A stretch of 64,000 nt of DNA from Akebia trifoliata (lineage: Eukaryota > Streptophyta > Magnoliopsida > Ranunculales > Lardizabalaceae): positions 19,020,967 through 19,084,966 of the forward strand of contig CM030706.1 in NCBI GenBank assembly GCA_017979445.1. Direction: 5' to 3'. This document shows positions 21,871 through 34,399 of the stretch, piece after piece (position 1 is the stretch's first letter; each line of letters opens with the position of its first letter). Position numbers and translations under genes: made by a program. The notes below the pieces were generated by a model. That model had not been told where the DNA came from. It saw only the letters and a list, made by a program, of their open reading frames with translations, and did no database searches.

Positions 21871-22139
21871 AATTGGAAGGTTAGTTGCGCTATGTTTACC
21901 CAGTTAGGAGCTGTCTAGTTTCAAGCAACCTATCTAGGTCCAGTCTTTTCTTTTCGTGATTGTTTGATCGACTGTGTGATTTGCAAACTTGGTAGACGTT
22001 CACAGAGCAACGTATTAGAACCATTTGATCCTGAGATCGAACGTACTATTAATAGGATATGCAAGACACCATCAGTAGTTATGATGGATGATTGAGAGCG
22101 AACTCTCAATGAGCTATTCGCTCCAGCTTCCGCATCTCC

Positions 22140-23880
22140 TCCTACATGCATTGTGTTACCATTGAATAATGCACCTCAGTTTGAAATTAGGGCTGCCACC
22201 ATCAATATGCTCCCAAAGTTCCACGGTTTAGAGTGTGAACAACCTTATACCACCTTAATCGATTCTTAACTATATGTCAAACTTTTAGAAATCAGAATCT
22301 AGATGAAGAGAGTATCAATCTTATTCTGTTTTCGTTATCCTTGGAAGACCACGTAGCTGCGTGGTTGAACTCCCTAGCACCCAATTCCATAGTCACCTGG
22401 GATGTTCTATCCAAGAAATTTATGGCCAAATTCTACCCCGTGGCCAAAACTGAGAAAATGAAGAACTCTATTAGAAATTTTAGAACCCATCTTGATGATG
22501 AATTTTCCCAAACTTGGGAAAGATTCAATGATTTATTGGTCAAATGCCCACACCATGGCATTGATAAAGCATAGTTGGTGCAAAATTTTTATAGAGGATT
22601 AACAATGAATCAACGTACCTTAGTCGAGTCTATGCATAAGGGTCAGTTCATGAATCAAACTCCTAACCAAGCATACGATTTCCTTGTAGAGTTAACCGAG
22701 AGTGCTCAAAATTGGAATACTAACCAAGAAGAGTTTGATTGAGATGATCCGGTTAGGAAGACAGTCATGTATGAGATGAAGGCAGACCCTGATCTCAAAA
22801 ATGTCATGTCTAGTCTAGTGATGGGATGAACTCACGAAGAAGTTAGATGCCTTTACCATCTCAACCTCCAAACCTCACTTAGATCCTCGTACAATTTCGC
22901 AAGTGACTATCGAATTGAGTTTTTTGTGCGTCATATGCGACGACAACGACCATTTGGTCGAGTGTTGTCCCAACTTGCTTCAAAGCAAAACTAAACAAGA
23001 AAATGCGATTAATGGCTATAATACTTTTAGGAAGCCAACTCCGAACTCTTTTAACCAAACGTATCACCCGGATAATAGGTTCCATCCTAATTTCTCGTAC
23101 AGACAGAACGAACCTATTCAATCTAGTGGTCTGTCAGGTTACAATAGGAGTTTTCCTAGGCAATCTGGTTCTTCCACAAACCAAGCCATTGTTCCTCATG
23201 TCCCTTATCAACCCCAACAATCTATAGATTGTAGAGCCATCATACCAGATCCCATGCCAATTACCAATAGCCTGCCCAACAACAGTCGTCCATCCCCAGA
23301 ATCTATGATTGTCGAGTTGATGAGGCAGTAACAACAGTTCATCCAAACTCAACATCAAACCCATCAACATCAAACTCAAATTAATTAGGTCACTGCGCAA
23401 TCCATAGCTAAGATGGAAGTTCAGTTGGGACAGTTAGCTCTCTCCTTAAGTGGGAGAGAAAAAGGTCAATTTCCTAGTCAGATTATCTCTAACCCTAGAG
23501 GTCAACCTTCGATTCCAAACGGATCGAAGGGTCAATACGAAGTAGGAAGTCATTCTGGAGCTCTACAAGACTTAGTCCAAGTTATCCACACCTTGCATTC
23601 GGGAAAGAAAGTGGACAACAAGGTCCAACTTATTGATAACAGAGAAAAAGTCCTAGAGAAGGACAAAATTCAAAAAGAAGTCATAGAGTCTCCAAAAGAG
23701 AAGGAGAAAGATTTGGAAAATCCTCCCATCATCTTGCCAATTCCAAAAGCTCCATTTCCCCATCGCTTTAGAGACACCATAAAAGATAAACAGTTTGAGG
23801 GTGTCTTAGAAGTCTTCCAAAATGTGCATATCAATATCCCATTCTTAGATGCCATTAAGCAGATACCTTCTTTGCGAAAT
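22140..23880 (+). pseudogene. Athila gag
   Basis: Capsid-region wording typical of Athila gag: INMLPKFHGLE (about 22204-22236), HVAAWLNSLAPNSIVTWDVL (about 22352-22411) and FNDLLVKCPHHG (22525-22560). A CCHC zinc knuckle CVICDDNDHLVECC lies at 22927-22968 (C-x2-C-x4-H-x4-C), as used for RNA binding in nucleocapsids. A glutamine- and proline-rich stretch and a lysine/glutamate-rich C-terminal part follow (to about 23883). Stops near 22268, 22574, 22741 and 23329 and frame changes make it non-functional. Confidence 0.85.
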
Positions 23881-24398
23881 TCCTAAAGGATTTGACAACA
23901 GCTAAAAGGAAAACACCCTATCCTCGTGAAGCCATCATGGCAGTCTAAGCTTCATCGCTCATCCAATAAACGATTGCACCAAAATTTAAAGATCATGGAT
24001 GTTTAAAAATTTTCATTCACATTGGAAATCAAGTGGTTTAGAAATATCTCTTAGACTTAGGGGCTAGTGTGAACCTTTTACCATATTCAATTTATAAACA
24101 ATTAGGTTTGAGGGTTTTGAAATCCACCGATATCACGTTGAGTCTAGCCGATAGGTTCATAAAAATTCTAAAGGGTATAGTTGATGACGTGATAGTTAAA
24201 GTCAAAGATTTCTATTTTCCTATTGACTTTGTTGTCTTAGACACAGAACCAGTCAATAATTCGAACAGTCATATTCCTATTATCTTAGGACGTCCATTCT
24301 TACCCACATCTGATGTAGTCATTCATTGTAGAAATGAGATTATGACTTTAGCATTTGGAGATATGAAAGTGAAACTGAATGTCTTCCATAATTTCTAA
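23881..24398 (+). pseudogene. Athila aspartic protease
   Basis: DLGAS at 24054-24068 is the Athila form of the protease active site (D-L/S-G-A-S). It is followed by VNLLPYSIYKQLGL, the flap-like region GIVDDVIVKVKDFYFPIDFV and the ILGRPFL motif (about 24283-24303) that closes retropepsin domains. The core from 24069 to 24398 is uninterrupted; the part before the active site holds stops (about 23947, 24043). It would process the Gag-Pol polyprotein. Confidence 0.85.
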
Positions 24399-25700
24399 GG
24401 AATTGATGTAGATGATGGTATGGAGGAAGTAAACATGATAAATACGCTAGTCAATCAAACGTATAAAGAGTTAGGGTACTCTGATCCCCTAACAAAATGT
24501 TTGGCTCACTTTAGCTTTGAATTGGACATAGAAGAGTCTATAAGCGAAGTCAATGCTTTGCTTGAATCTATTCCACTATTTGATTATATGCGGTAGCACG
24601 CAAAAGTTGAAAGTCTTCCTGTGCACACATCCAATCTTGTTCCTTCCCATGTCGAGCCTCCAAAATTAGAACTCAAGTCACTTCTAGAGACCTTAAGATA
24701 TGCATTTCTTGGTAATAATCAAACCTTACCTGTGATCATTTTCTTTCACCTCAATGAAGTCCAAAAAGGAAAGTTGTTAGGAGTATTAAGAGAACATCAA
24801 GAAGCTATTGGTTAGACTATAGTTGACATCAAGGGAATTGGTCCATTTGTGGTAATGCATCATATTCGTCTAATGGATTTCGCTAAGCCTTTCTTAGAAC
24901 CTCAGAGACAGCTAAATCCTGTCATGAAAGACGTCGTTTGGATAGAAGTGATGAAATTACTAAATGCGAGTATTATCTATCAAATTTCTAACAGTCATTG
25001 GGTGAGCCTATACAAGTAGTTCCTAAGAAGTCTGGTATCACTGTGGTAGTGAACCAAGACAACGAATTAATCCCCACTCAAGTCCAAAATGGATGGAGAG
25101 TGTGTATCGATTATAGAAAACTTAACTCGATGACTCATAAGGATCATTTCCCCTTATGTTAGAGTGTCTAGCAGGACATTCTTACTATTGCTTCTTAGAT
25201 AGTAATTTCAGGTACAACTCGATACCCGTTTCTCTAGTCGATCAAGAGAAAATAACTTTCACCTGCCATTTCAGAACTTTCGCATATCGTCGCATGCCTT
25301 TTGGATTGTGTAATGCACCTGTTACTTTTCAACGGTGTGTGATGAGTATATTTTTTGACATGTTAGAAAGATATCTCGAAGTGTTCATAGAAGATTTTTC
25401 AGTTTTCAGACCAAGTTTTGAGGAATATCTCAATTACTTGACTTTGGTCCTTGTACATTGCAAAGAGGTCAATCTAGTCTTTAATTGGGAAAAATGTCAT
25501 TTCATTGTAACATCGAGGATTGTGTTAGGGCACATTGTTTCTTCTAAGGGAATTGAGGTAGATAAGGTGAAAGTAGGTATAATAAAAAAATTACCACCTC
25601 CTAGAATGGTCAAAGAAATTAGGTCATTCCTACGCCATGCGGATTTCTATCGTAGATTCATTTAAGATTTCAAGAAAATTTCGAAGCCTTTATGTGAACT
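24399..25700 (+). pseudogene. Athila reverse transcriptase
   Basis: A linker and the RT N-terminus (24400-25150) are broken by stops near 24596 and 24813 and by a frameshift near 25010. The palm region is better kept: SYYCFLDSNFRYN, ITFTCHFRTFAYRRMPFGLC and NAPVTFQRC. The usual F-x-D-D metal-binding box reads FIED (25384-25395): the first aspartate codon is now GAA, which alone should abolish polymerase activity. The domain then continues through CKEVNLVFNWEKCHF and IRSFLRHADFYRRFI to a stop at 25663. Confidence 0.87.
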
Positions 25701-26240
25701 ATTGGGAAAGGATTTTCCTTTCGACTTTTCAGAGTCATGTCTCTCTACGTTCAACAAGCTCAAGTTCGAGTTAATCTCGATACCCATTATTCAACCTCCA
25801 AACTGGAGTATTCCATTCGAAGTTATGTGTGACGCTTCAGATTATGCAATAGGTGTTGTTTTGGGCCTACGAATAAAAAAACAACCTCATGTTATCTAAT
25901 ATGCTAGTAAAATCCTTAACGATGCTCAGCTTAACTACTCTACAATAGATAAGGAAATGCTAGCAGTAGTCTATGTCGTTGAAAAATTCTGCCCTTAACC
26001 TCATAGGATCTAAAGTCGTGATCTACACAGACCACGCAACATTGAAGTACCTTCTATGAAAGAAAAATGCTAAAACAAGACTAATCCGTTGGATTCTATT
26101 TCTACAAGAGTTTGATCTCGAGATCCAAGACAAAAATGGGGCAGAAAATGTTGTAGCTGATCACCTGTCTAGGATAGTTAATAAGCCATCCAATGAGTCC
26201 TTACCTATCTCTGAATCCTTTTCCGATGAATAACTTATAC
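25701..26240 (+). pseudogene. Athila RNase H
   Basis: FEVMCDASDYAIGVVLG (about 25819-25869) contains the first catalytic aspartate of Gypsy RNase H. A stop ends this frame near 25899. Remnants of YASKILNDAQLNYSTIDKEM and of the [15 protein letters not shown] end (about 26140-26175) follow in several frames. Confidence 0.8.
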
Positions 26241-27545
26241 AAATCTTTCAAGCCAACGCTCCATGGTATGCGGACATTGTCAACTACCTAGTTATAAGTC
26301 AATCCAATTGAAATGACTAGCCAAGAGAAACTCCGTCTTCTGTCGAAAAAAAATGGTATTTCTGGGATGAGCCATACTTATTTAAGTATTGTCCCGATCA
26401 AATCATTAGATGTTGTATTTCAACCTGTGAACAAGTCAATATCCTAGAATTTTGTCATAATCATGCCTGCGGATGACACTTCAGTGGTAAGAAGACCACT
26501 ATGAAAATCTTATAGTGCGGTTTTTTCTAGCCTAGTATTTTTCATGATGCTCACAAGTTTAGTAAATATTGTGATAAATGTTAAAGATGAGGAAAGATCT
26601 CTAAGAAAAATGAAATGCCTCAAAATCCTATCCTGATCATCAAAATTTTTGACGTGTGAGGTATAGACTTCATGGGACCTTTTTCTATCTCCCAGGGTTA
26701 CCAATACATCTTAGTTGCAGTTGACTACATGTCAAAATGGGTCGAAGCTGTGGCATGTAGAACTAACGATGACAAGGTTGTGATAAAATTCATCAAGAAA
26801 ACGATTTTTCAAGATTCAGTACTCCACGAGCTATCATAAGTGATGGTGGCTCTCATTTTTTGCAATAAGATTTTTGTTGCGTTGATGAAGAAATACCTCA
26901 TAATGCATAAGGTTGCACACCTTACCACCCATAAACAAGTGAGAAAGTAGAGATTTCTAACAGGAAAATAAAAATTATCTTAGAAAAAATAGTCAATCCT
27001 TCAAGGAAAGATTGGTATTTGAGATTGAATAATTCACTCTGGGCCTATAAGACTGCATTTAAGACACCAATATGGATGTCTCCCTACCGATTAGTTTTTG
27101 GCAAGGCCTGTCATCTCCTTGTAGAACTTGAGCATTGTGCGTATTAGGTGATCAAGTGCCTCAACTTTAATTTTGATAAAGCTGGTGAGAAGCGAAAGTT
27201 ACAATTAGATGAGTTAGAAAAGATTAAAAATGACTCGTATGATTGTGCCAAAAGGTACAAAGAGCGTACCAAATTCTTTTACGATAGACACATTCTTATA
27301 AGAAATTTCATTCCCAATCAAAGAGTTTTGTTGTAGATAATAGACTCCACATTTTTCCAGGAAAACTCAAGTTTCGATGGACTAGCCCATATATTATCCA
27401 AACAGTCTACCCCCATGGTGCTGTTGAAGTCCTTAATCCTAAGGACGGATCCACTTTCAAAGTGAATGGCCAACGTCTCAAGCCTTTTCTGGAGTATATT
27501 TCGCAGGAGAAAGTTCTTCTCCACGATGACCCCGTCTATCAAAAT
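26241..27545 (+). pseudogene. Athila integrase
   Basis: An HHCC zinc-binding remnant (FCHNHACG near 26452-26475, YCDKC near 26567) precedes a catalytic-core remnant: DFMGPFSISQGYQYILVAVD (about 26670-26730) and VDYMSKWVEAVA (about 26725-26758). The C-terminal region at 27148-27335 has LQLDELEKIKNDSYDCAKRY and ERTKFFYDRHI, as in Athila integrases. Many stops and frameshifts are present, so it cannot function. Confidence 0.82.
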
Positions 27546-27747
27546 TAACTATGTTTTCGTCTGGCTAAAGACGTTAAAGTTAGCGCTTCTGAAAGGCAAC
27601 CCACGCGCTTCAGAGGACATTATGTTAAATATCAACAGGACTGTAGGGTTTTTCTCAGGTGCTATCTAACCCACTTCATTTCATTTTGTCAATTTCAATT
27701 TTACATTTGCATGTATATATTGAAATATTGAGGACAATATAATATTT

Positions 27748-27761
27748 AAGTTTGGGGGTGT
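27748..27761 (+). other. Internal polypurine-tract-like motif of the Athila element
   Basis: AAGTTTGGGGGTGT. The motif before the 3' LTR (32274-32287) is AAGTTTGAGGGTGT, one base different. This copy directly follows the pol region. Confidence 0.55.
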
Positions 27762-28175
27762 ATGGGTCGGATTTCCACTTATTAGTTTATTCTTTATTTA
27801 AAAAAAAAATTTGAAAAAAATTTGGTTAGTAACTTTGTTGTATTTTGCTCAAAATCTTAGCTTATATCTTTAAGCACTTAGTTACAAATATTTAATTAGT
27901 CTTTTATTGGAAGCTATGATCTAGAGTCTCCATTTGTGTTTCTCTTAGGCAAAAGTTAGAACAAAGTTACCTTTTAGTTTATATTCACTTCTAATAAGGT
28001 TACGAAGAGTCTAGATTGTATTAAGAAAGCTTGTTACCTTCTTTCTACCTAGAGTTTAAGGAAAAATTAGGTTTGATGAAATTTGACTTCCTTGTTCAAT
28101 TGGTTGGCTGATTAGAAGAAAAACAGAACTGGGTTGTATACACCTTGTATAACAACCATTGAATTAGACTAGGTA
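27762..28175 (+). other. Athila post-pol non-coding region, first part
   Basis: AT-rich sequence with no reading frame of note, ending at the TSD AGGTA (28171-28175) of the solo LTR. It continues at 31604. Confidence 0.5.
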
Positions 28176-31100
28176 TGTAACACCCCGGATTTTCAACTCA
28201 TGTCTCGAGAAAATTAAATGGTGAGATTTAGAGGAAAATGTCGAAGGAGAGATTTAGAGTAAAATACTCGAATATTGCTATGATTAATTTTGAGGAAAAC
28301 CGACTTCTCCATTAGATTCAAAAGGATCGGAATATATGCATTAGCTTGTAAGCAAGTTCGAATTCAAGTTCGGAGGAAAAAGTTAACAAATCCTCGAATT
28401 TCGCGTTAAGTGAGATAAAAAATAGTGGAATTTTGTTAGAGCGAGAATCGAAAAGATTTAATGATACCATTAGATTCGTAGTGAAAAATTATTCGAAATG
28501 GTATATTCGTTTGTCGTTTTTCGAGTCCGAATAGTTAAGTTACGATTGACACTAGAAATGATGGGGAAATTACAAGTATACCCTCAGCCCTCTTATAAAA
28601 GAAAACTCACTTTTTCTTTTATTTCATTTCACTTCTTCACTCTTTTCCAAAGAACTCAACTCAGCTATTTTCTAGACCTAGGGTTTGAACCCATTCCTAT
28701 CAAGATCTATCCCAATCAAGTCCGAGTTGAACCTCGACGAAGAAGGCAAAGTCGTCGACGTTGTCGAGCTCTACGTCCTCACCCCATCCAACCTCCATTT
28801 CCTCTTCTTTTCTCTTGGTCTCCCACAAGAATCAGCAAGTGGGTTTTTGTATAATCACTTGGAACCTCATCCATATCATAGGAGAGTCGTTGTTGGTCAT
28901 TAGGAAGCGGGGAGAACACCTTCAAAGAGGGTTTCACAACCAACCACTCCGTTGGCACCCGAGTTCAACCACTTTCGGAACTTCGAGCCGCCTAACATTG
29001 ATCCTTAGTGTTGATTCATCACTATTGGCGTCCACAAACAAGTAAGGGACTTCCAATTCTTATTGGTAGCTTAGATTTATGAAATGTGCATTTAGGGTTT
29101 TGAAACAAAACTTATTGTTTGCATTTAAATCATAGAAATTGGTGTTTGATTTAAAATTCATGGTAGAAGTAGGTGTTTTGTTTATGTTTTATCGAATTTT
29201 GATAACAAAATCGTGGGTGGGTCGAATGGTTCGAAGAATGGAAGAAGAAATCGAAAAGGGGATTGAAAACTCGAAAGTTTGAGTGAGGTTCAGGCTGTAG
29301 GCGGGTAGGGTCGGTGCCACCGGCACCTACCGAAGGCATTCTGTCGGTCCCACCGACAGAATGAAGCTTCTGCCATCGATGAAATCAAGAATCGTCGAAA
29401 ATTTTATACTGTCGGCAGAACCGTCGGTCCCACCGACATCTGTCGATGAGTAAACTGTCGGTTCCACCGACAGCATCCTGATTCTGCCGCCGACAACCAC
29501 CGATAGACACAGTTTTGATCAGAACAGTGTTCTGACTCTTGGCTTGACCTCCTCACACCTTATACACTATTTCTCACCCTTCATTTCATCAAAAACATTT
29601 AAGTAACTTTAAGTTCTTTAATGAAATTAAGGTTTTACCCCCCATTTCGGAACAATGGGAATGGTTTTAAGATCCAAATCTCAAATGATCAAAATCCGAA
29701 TTTTGGATTCAAGAACAAAACGTAATTTTCGACGTTTTCGGCAAATTTTCAAAATGAAATAACTTTCGCGTTCATTTGAATTAGATTACAAAAACTATAT
29801 GGTGTCGAATCTCATGATCGAGACTTTCATCTCGAAAAACTCGTTTTCAATTTCGAGAATTTTGAAAAATTGAGTTTCTGACACTTAGCCAAATTTTCAC
29901 CAGCTTTCTCTATTTTTAACAACCCTTGTTCCGAGCATCGTTGGGACCTTGTTTTTTTTTTATAAACTTTGATGGTTTTCAATGGAAAGACCAAAAGAAT
30001 GACTTTGAAAGATTGGAAATGGATGGTTGATTTGAAAAGATGAAAAGTGAGAATGTCGAGAGAATGGGAAAATGGAATGAACGGTAAAATGTCAGAATCA
30101 CGCCCGAGGGGTGATGTCTGTATTTTACATTGTATGTTGTATGTAGGTTGGTGAAAGGATATCTAGGTTATTAATGAAAGGGTTGCATGTTTATTTCCGA
30201 TTATGTTAGCTCGTGCGCTGAGTACTGTTATTTACTTTTAGGCCGGGTGGCCACAGTTGCATGGTAGGAACTGGATATCCATTCTCAACCCTGTTATGTT
30301 AATTTCTCTTTTGTTTTAAATGAAAAACTATATATATACGTAACTATTTTGTGAGCTGTTAAAGGGTTTGTGAATGCCTGAAGGGATAGTGTGTCACATC
30401 ATCCGGAGGGGTGCACTATCTTGGGATGTACGGTAGGGACCACCAAACTCATACGTGGTATGGGACGCGTATGAGAGTGGAATCACAACTGGAATCCGGG
30501 TCCATTCCTTTCTTATCTTTACCAGTGAACGTGTATTGTAAAGGTGGTCGTATACGAGTGGAGTGTCATTTTGGGAATCACATGCACGCCTGATAGGCAT
30601 AGACGAAGATGATTGGTCAGTGATCACTAACAATCTAGTAGTAGTCGAACATTCTGACACATCGAAAAGAGACCCATTGCTTACGGTCACGTCAAACGGC
30701 CAGCCTGAGCCGGATAAATGGTCCCGCAAGCGTGGTAGACACGACTAGCCACAAAATCAGGAACTACAATATTATTGGGGAATATCATGTCCCGACTGGG
30801 AGCGATCCAGTCATGAATCCCAACTCTTTAATTCCAATACTCCACCATTTGTATTATGTATCTGTTGTTATATTTCAAATTACAAACTGAGAAGCATGTC
30901 TATTATTTCAATGTTGTCAACATTATTTGCAAAAAATGGAAAATATATAATGAGTATGGATGATTGATGTTATGTGAAAATTTTAAAACTGTTTAGTTTC
31001 TCATCCCTGGCTATATGTACCAGTTGATCGTATTTTATCTTGTAAAACCTTGCATGTATTAAAATGTTCAGTATGCTTTATTCGATCATGCTTAGGAAGG

Positions 31101-31603
31101 ATTATTAGTAGGAATTGGCTGTGGACTTACTGGGTAACCATTGTTACTCACCCTTTCCTTCCTATTTTTTTTTAGTTTCAGCATTTACAGCTACCGAGGC
31201 AGGCGTAGAGTCAGTAATGGAGGAGTATCTAGTCGATCAGAGTTTATTGCCTGGTGAGCACTAGGGCCACATCCCTTAGTGTTGTCGGTTTCACCCAGGA
31301 TGTATGTAGTTTTTGGATTGAGAGTTTAGGCCTATGTTAGAGTGAGAGTGTTTTGGTAAGCCTGTATATTGATAAATCTTCCGCACTCTGATCTACTTAC
31401 ATGTTAGATATAATTAGTCTTCCGCTGTTATTTTCCTGTATCTACATTTTTATATACAGGTTTTGTTATAAATTGGTTTATCAGGTTTGAGTTCCGTGAA
31501 ACGCTAACATAAACAGAGGAGACCATGCCGAAATTTCGAGGTGCCACCTAGTACCTTGGGATTTGGCCTTGGGATTTGTGTTAGCGTTTGGCAGGGCACC
31601 ACA
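28176..31603 (+). mobile_element. Solo LTR of a Tekay-like Gypsy family inside the Athila element
   Basis: Starts TGTAACACCCCGG and ends GGCAGGGCACCACA, flanked by AGGTA at 28171-28175 and 31604-31608. Its 3428 bp align in reverse complement with the LTRs at 39703-42833 and 46201-49349, for example AGAGGAGACCATGCCGAAAT at about 31517. It is much more diverged from those two than they are from each other. It has a TATA-like TTATAAAAG near 28592 and a stretch absent from the other copies (about 29290-29510) with palindromes. The short frames inside are non-coding. Confidence 0.9.
29337..29475 (+). repeat. Cluster of CTGTCGGT-ACCGACAG palindromes
   Basis: CTGTCGGTCCCACCGACAG at 29341-29359, a CGTCGGTCCCACCGAC variant near 29420 and CTGTCGGTTCCACCGACAG at 29456-29474. 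Each is an 8-bp stem or slightly less with a 3-base loop. A further GGTGCCACCGGCACC palindrome lies at 29313-29327. Confidence 0.8.
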
Positions 31604-32273
31604 AGGTACCTTGAAAATGACTGCCTACTTTTTTTAGAAAAAGAGTGAAAAAGTAATAGAAAAGAAGAAAATAAGAAGTAAAAGAGAAAGAAAAGAAAAA
31701 AGAATCAAATATCCAAAAGTATATAAATGTAAAGTTTCAATAGGGTGAAAACCATCAAGTGTAAAAATGTGAGTATACTGGAATATCACAGATAAAACCT
31801 CTTAGAGGTATTAAAGTGAATGTCCACACTTCTCATTACCCTAAACAGGATGCTAAGTTTAAAATTAAACCCTAAGTTACTCTAGCTATTCTTGAGTAGT
31901 TAGAAGGTTGAAACTCATTCTAGGAAATCGAATCTTTTAAATTTCTGAGTTAAAACCACTATCGCTCAAAGGTCAATTTAAGTCTAAATTTTGTTGTAGA
32001 GAAATAAGGGTTGGGACTCTATACCAAGCACTACTTCCAATTGACTGACAAAACAAAAAAAAAGACATGTATTTTTCAATATAAGTTTTGATTTTGACTA
32101 TTTTTACTTCAAAGTTATTTTTAATTTTGTGGGTATATTTTCTGCAAACCCTCACGAGTCAAACTCGTCCATTAGGGGTAACCTAGCGGTTTAAGGGCTT
32201 ACTGCATTCTCTAAATGCAGTCAAGGTGCCTGCAAAAGTGACTGTTTTATTTTCTAGGGACTAGAAAAATGGT
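31604..32273 (+). other. Athila post-pol non-coding region, second part
   Basis: Starts with the second AGGTA copy. Purine-rich at 31620-31700. No env-like frame is evident. Confidence 0.5.
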
Positions 32274-32286
32274 AAGTTTGAGGGTG
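32274..32286 (+). other. Athila polypurine tract before the 3' LTR
   Basis: AAGTTTGAGGGTG directly abuts the 3' LTR start TGATGAGTG, the expected site of plus-strand priming. Confidence 0.7.
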
Positions 32287-33484
32287 TGATGAGTGTCTTG
32301 AAACACTATATTATACGCACATTTCCTGAACATTTATCTTGATTTTTGTCCCTATTTCTCTGTATTAAGGTAATAATCATGATAAGCTTTGAAACATCAT
32401 GTTGTATGTTAATTAGACTTAATTATACATAAATAAATTCATTTACTAGATAAATCTAATTACGTGTTTTTCTTGTGCAAAAAATCAACATTTTGGAATC
32501 AAAATCTCAAGGCAAAATCATTTGAGCCCACTTTGGAATGCCTTAATCCTTAACTCATGTTCTCCTCTTTTGTCTTTTTGTGCAAAGAAAAGTAGAGACT
32601 ATTTTTGGACTTTTCTACACACAATTTTCTCTATAAATAGAACTTCAATGTCTAGAGAAACCGTCCCTCCCTCTTGATTCTTTTATCTAAGACTCCTTTA
32701 ATATAAGGCTCTTAGCTTCTTCTCTTATATTTTTGTAGTTTTATTTTCTAGTTTAGTTTCTTTTTGGCTAAATAGTCTTGTAAGAAGTAGAAGAAGAAGA
32801 ATTTGTAAGTTTCTCCATGAAATGAAGAAAAGTTCTTTCATCTTTTATCTTCCCTCTCTTGCAATGACATTAAGTTAAGCTCCCCTTCATTGGAGAGTGG
32901 AAAAGCCTAGAACAAGTTCTTGTGTTGTTTCTACTTTCATGCCTTTCTTTCATCTAAAATGCTTATGAGTTATTTTTAAGATTTATTGCACCTTTTATTC
33001 TTAATATAGATACTTTATGCTTATATTAGATCAAGATAAAGTATGCTTAAACTAGATAATTGGTAGTAGGAAGTTCAAGGAATTATACTTTATTGATGTT
33101 CTCTCATTTGATTTTATTTGCTAAACTTTTCGATCTAAGGAGCTAACACCAAGCCTTTACGGTTGAGTTATAAAAAGACTAGAGACTAGGAATTTCTCAT
33201 CAACATGTTATAGGTAAATCCACCTCCAATGGTGTTTTAATTTCATAAGTTTGTTTACTTTTAACTCGTTTACTTTGGTTAATTTTCTAACAACTTTAAA
33301 TCTTCTTGATAAGTTCAAAAATACAAAGAAAAACAGTTTAATCCCATTTGGTTGAAACAAATTTTATCCTCTTAGCATAACTCTACTCCCCCTTTCTTGG
33401 GTTCGATCCCCTACTTGCCACACAAGTAAGGTAAAAGTAAGATTAATATTAACTCCGGTGGAAAGAACAACGATAGTGCCACCA
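32287..33484 (+). repeat. Athila 3' LTR
   Basis: 1198 bp; TATA box at 32632-32639. It ends TGCCACCA against TACCACCA in the 5' LTR. It carries about 100 bp (about 33290-33395) not in the 5' LTR. Confidence 0.88.
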
Positions 33485-34100
33485 GCTATACACACACTTA
33501 TCACAATCATTAAAAATATATCCACTAGACTTTAATGCAGAATCAAACTTTTCATGCCATTGTTTAAGTGCTTGTTTTAGCCCATATAAGGATTTTACTA
33601 ACCTACGCACATTATTCTCTTGGTCAGGAACCACACACCTTTTAGGTTGTTCTATATAAATTTTTTTTTCTAAATCATCATTTAAGAATGTCATTTTGAC
33701 ATTCATTTGATGAATTACTAGTTTGTAAATTGAAGGTAAGGCTACTAATACTGTAACAGTAGCAATCCTAGTAATTAGAGAATACGTATCAAAGTAATCT
33801 ATCCCTTCCTTCTATCTAAAGCCTTTGGCGACCAACCTCGCTTAAACTTATCTATTGATCCATTTAATCTTAATTTCTTCTTAAATACCCATTTGCATCT
33901 AATAGGTTTGGTGCCTTTGGCTAACTTCACTAATTTCTAAGTATGGTTTAATATGATTGACTCTAATTCACTGTTAATGACTTCTTTTCAAAAAATAACA
34001 TCAAGAGATGTCACTGCTTCTTGATAAGATAACAGATCATCATATACTAAAATATATAGATATCATATCCTAGATTGGTTTTTTTTTTCTAACTCTTTTA
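33485..34100 (-). pseudogene. Copia reverse transcriptase, N-terminal part
   Basis: Read downward from about 33860, with a stop and frame changes, the wording is TATVTVLVALPSIYKLVIHQ-like, then MNVKMTFLNDDLEKKIYIEQ and LVKSLYGLKQALKQWHEKF, ending DKCVYS exactly at the Athila insertion. In an active Copia RT these segments precede the YVDD box, which here sits on the other side of the insertion. Confidence 0.87.
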
Positions 34101-34399
34101 CTCTTTCTAGATTCTATTTCTTCTACTACCTCACTAGGATCTATATCTTTAGGAAAAGATTCAAGAATTAGCATTTCTCCTTCTTTCACAATTTTTCTTT
34201 TGTCATTAGAACTTAAAGAATCTTTAACCTTCATAGGAAAAATAGCCTCAAAAAATTCAGCATCCTTTGCTTCAATAATGACATTGCTATCAATACCATC
34301 TTTATTAGATCTTAAGGTTAAGAATCTATATGAAGTACTATTTTCAGAATATTATAAAAATGTACAATCAACTGTTTTAGATCTTATCTTCTTTTTTTG

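Larger units (their letters stand above)
19711..33484 (+). mobile_element. Athila-like Gypsy LTR retrotransposon, plus strand
   Basis: LTRs at 19711-20807 and 32287-33484 both start TGATGAGTGTCT and end CCACCA. The flanks are ACTAT (19706-19710) and GCTAT (33485-33489), a TSD with one change. The primer-binding site matches the tRNA-Asp type (TGGCGCCG.TG..GGGGA), common in Athila. Gag, protease, RT-RNase H and integrase remnants follow in Gypsy order at 22140-27540. A long non-coding tail follows, holding a solo LTR of another family (28176-31603). Without that insert the element is about 10.3 kb. All frames carry stops. No convincing env-like gene is left in the tail. Confidence 0.88.

Noticed and set aside
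22879..23400. Several antisense and alternative-frame open frames over the Athila gag
   Set aside because: Only the plus-strand frame from 22903 carries the CCHC knuckle; the others have no family resemblance.
28498..29045. Overlapping open frames of 72-118 codons
   Set aside because: They lie in a solo LTR, overlap in three frames and show no family resemblance.
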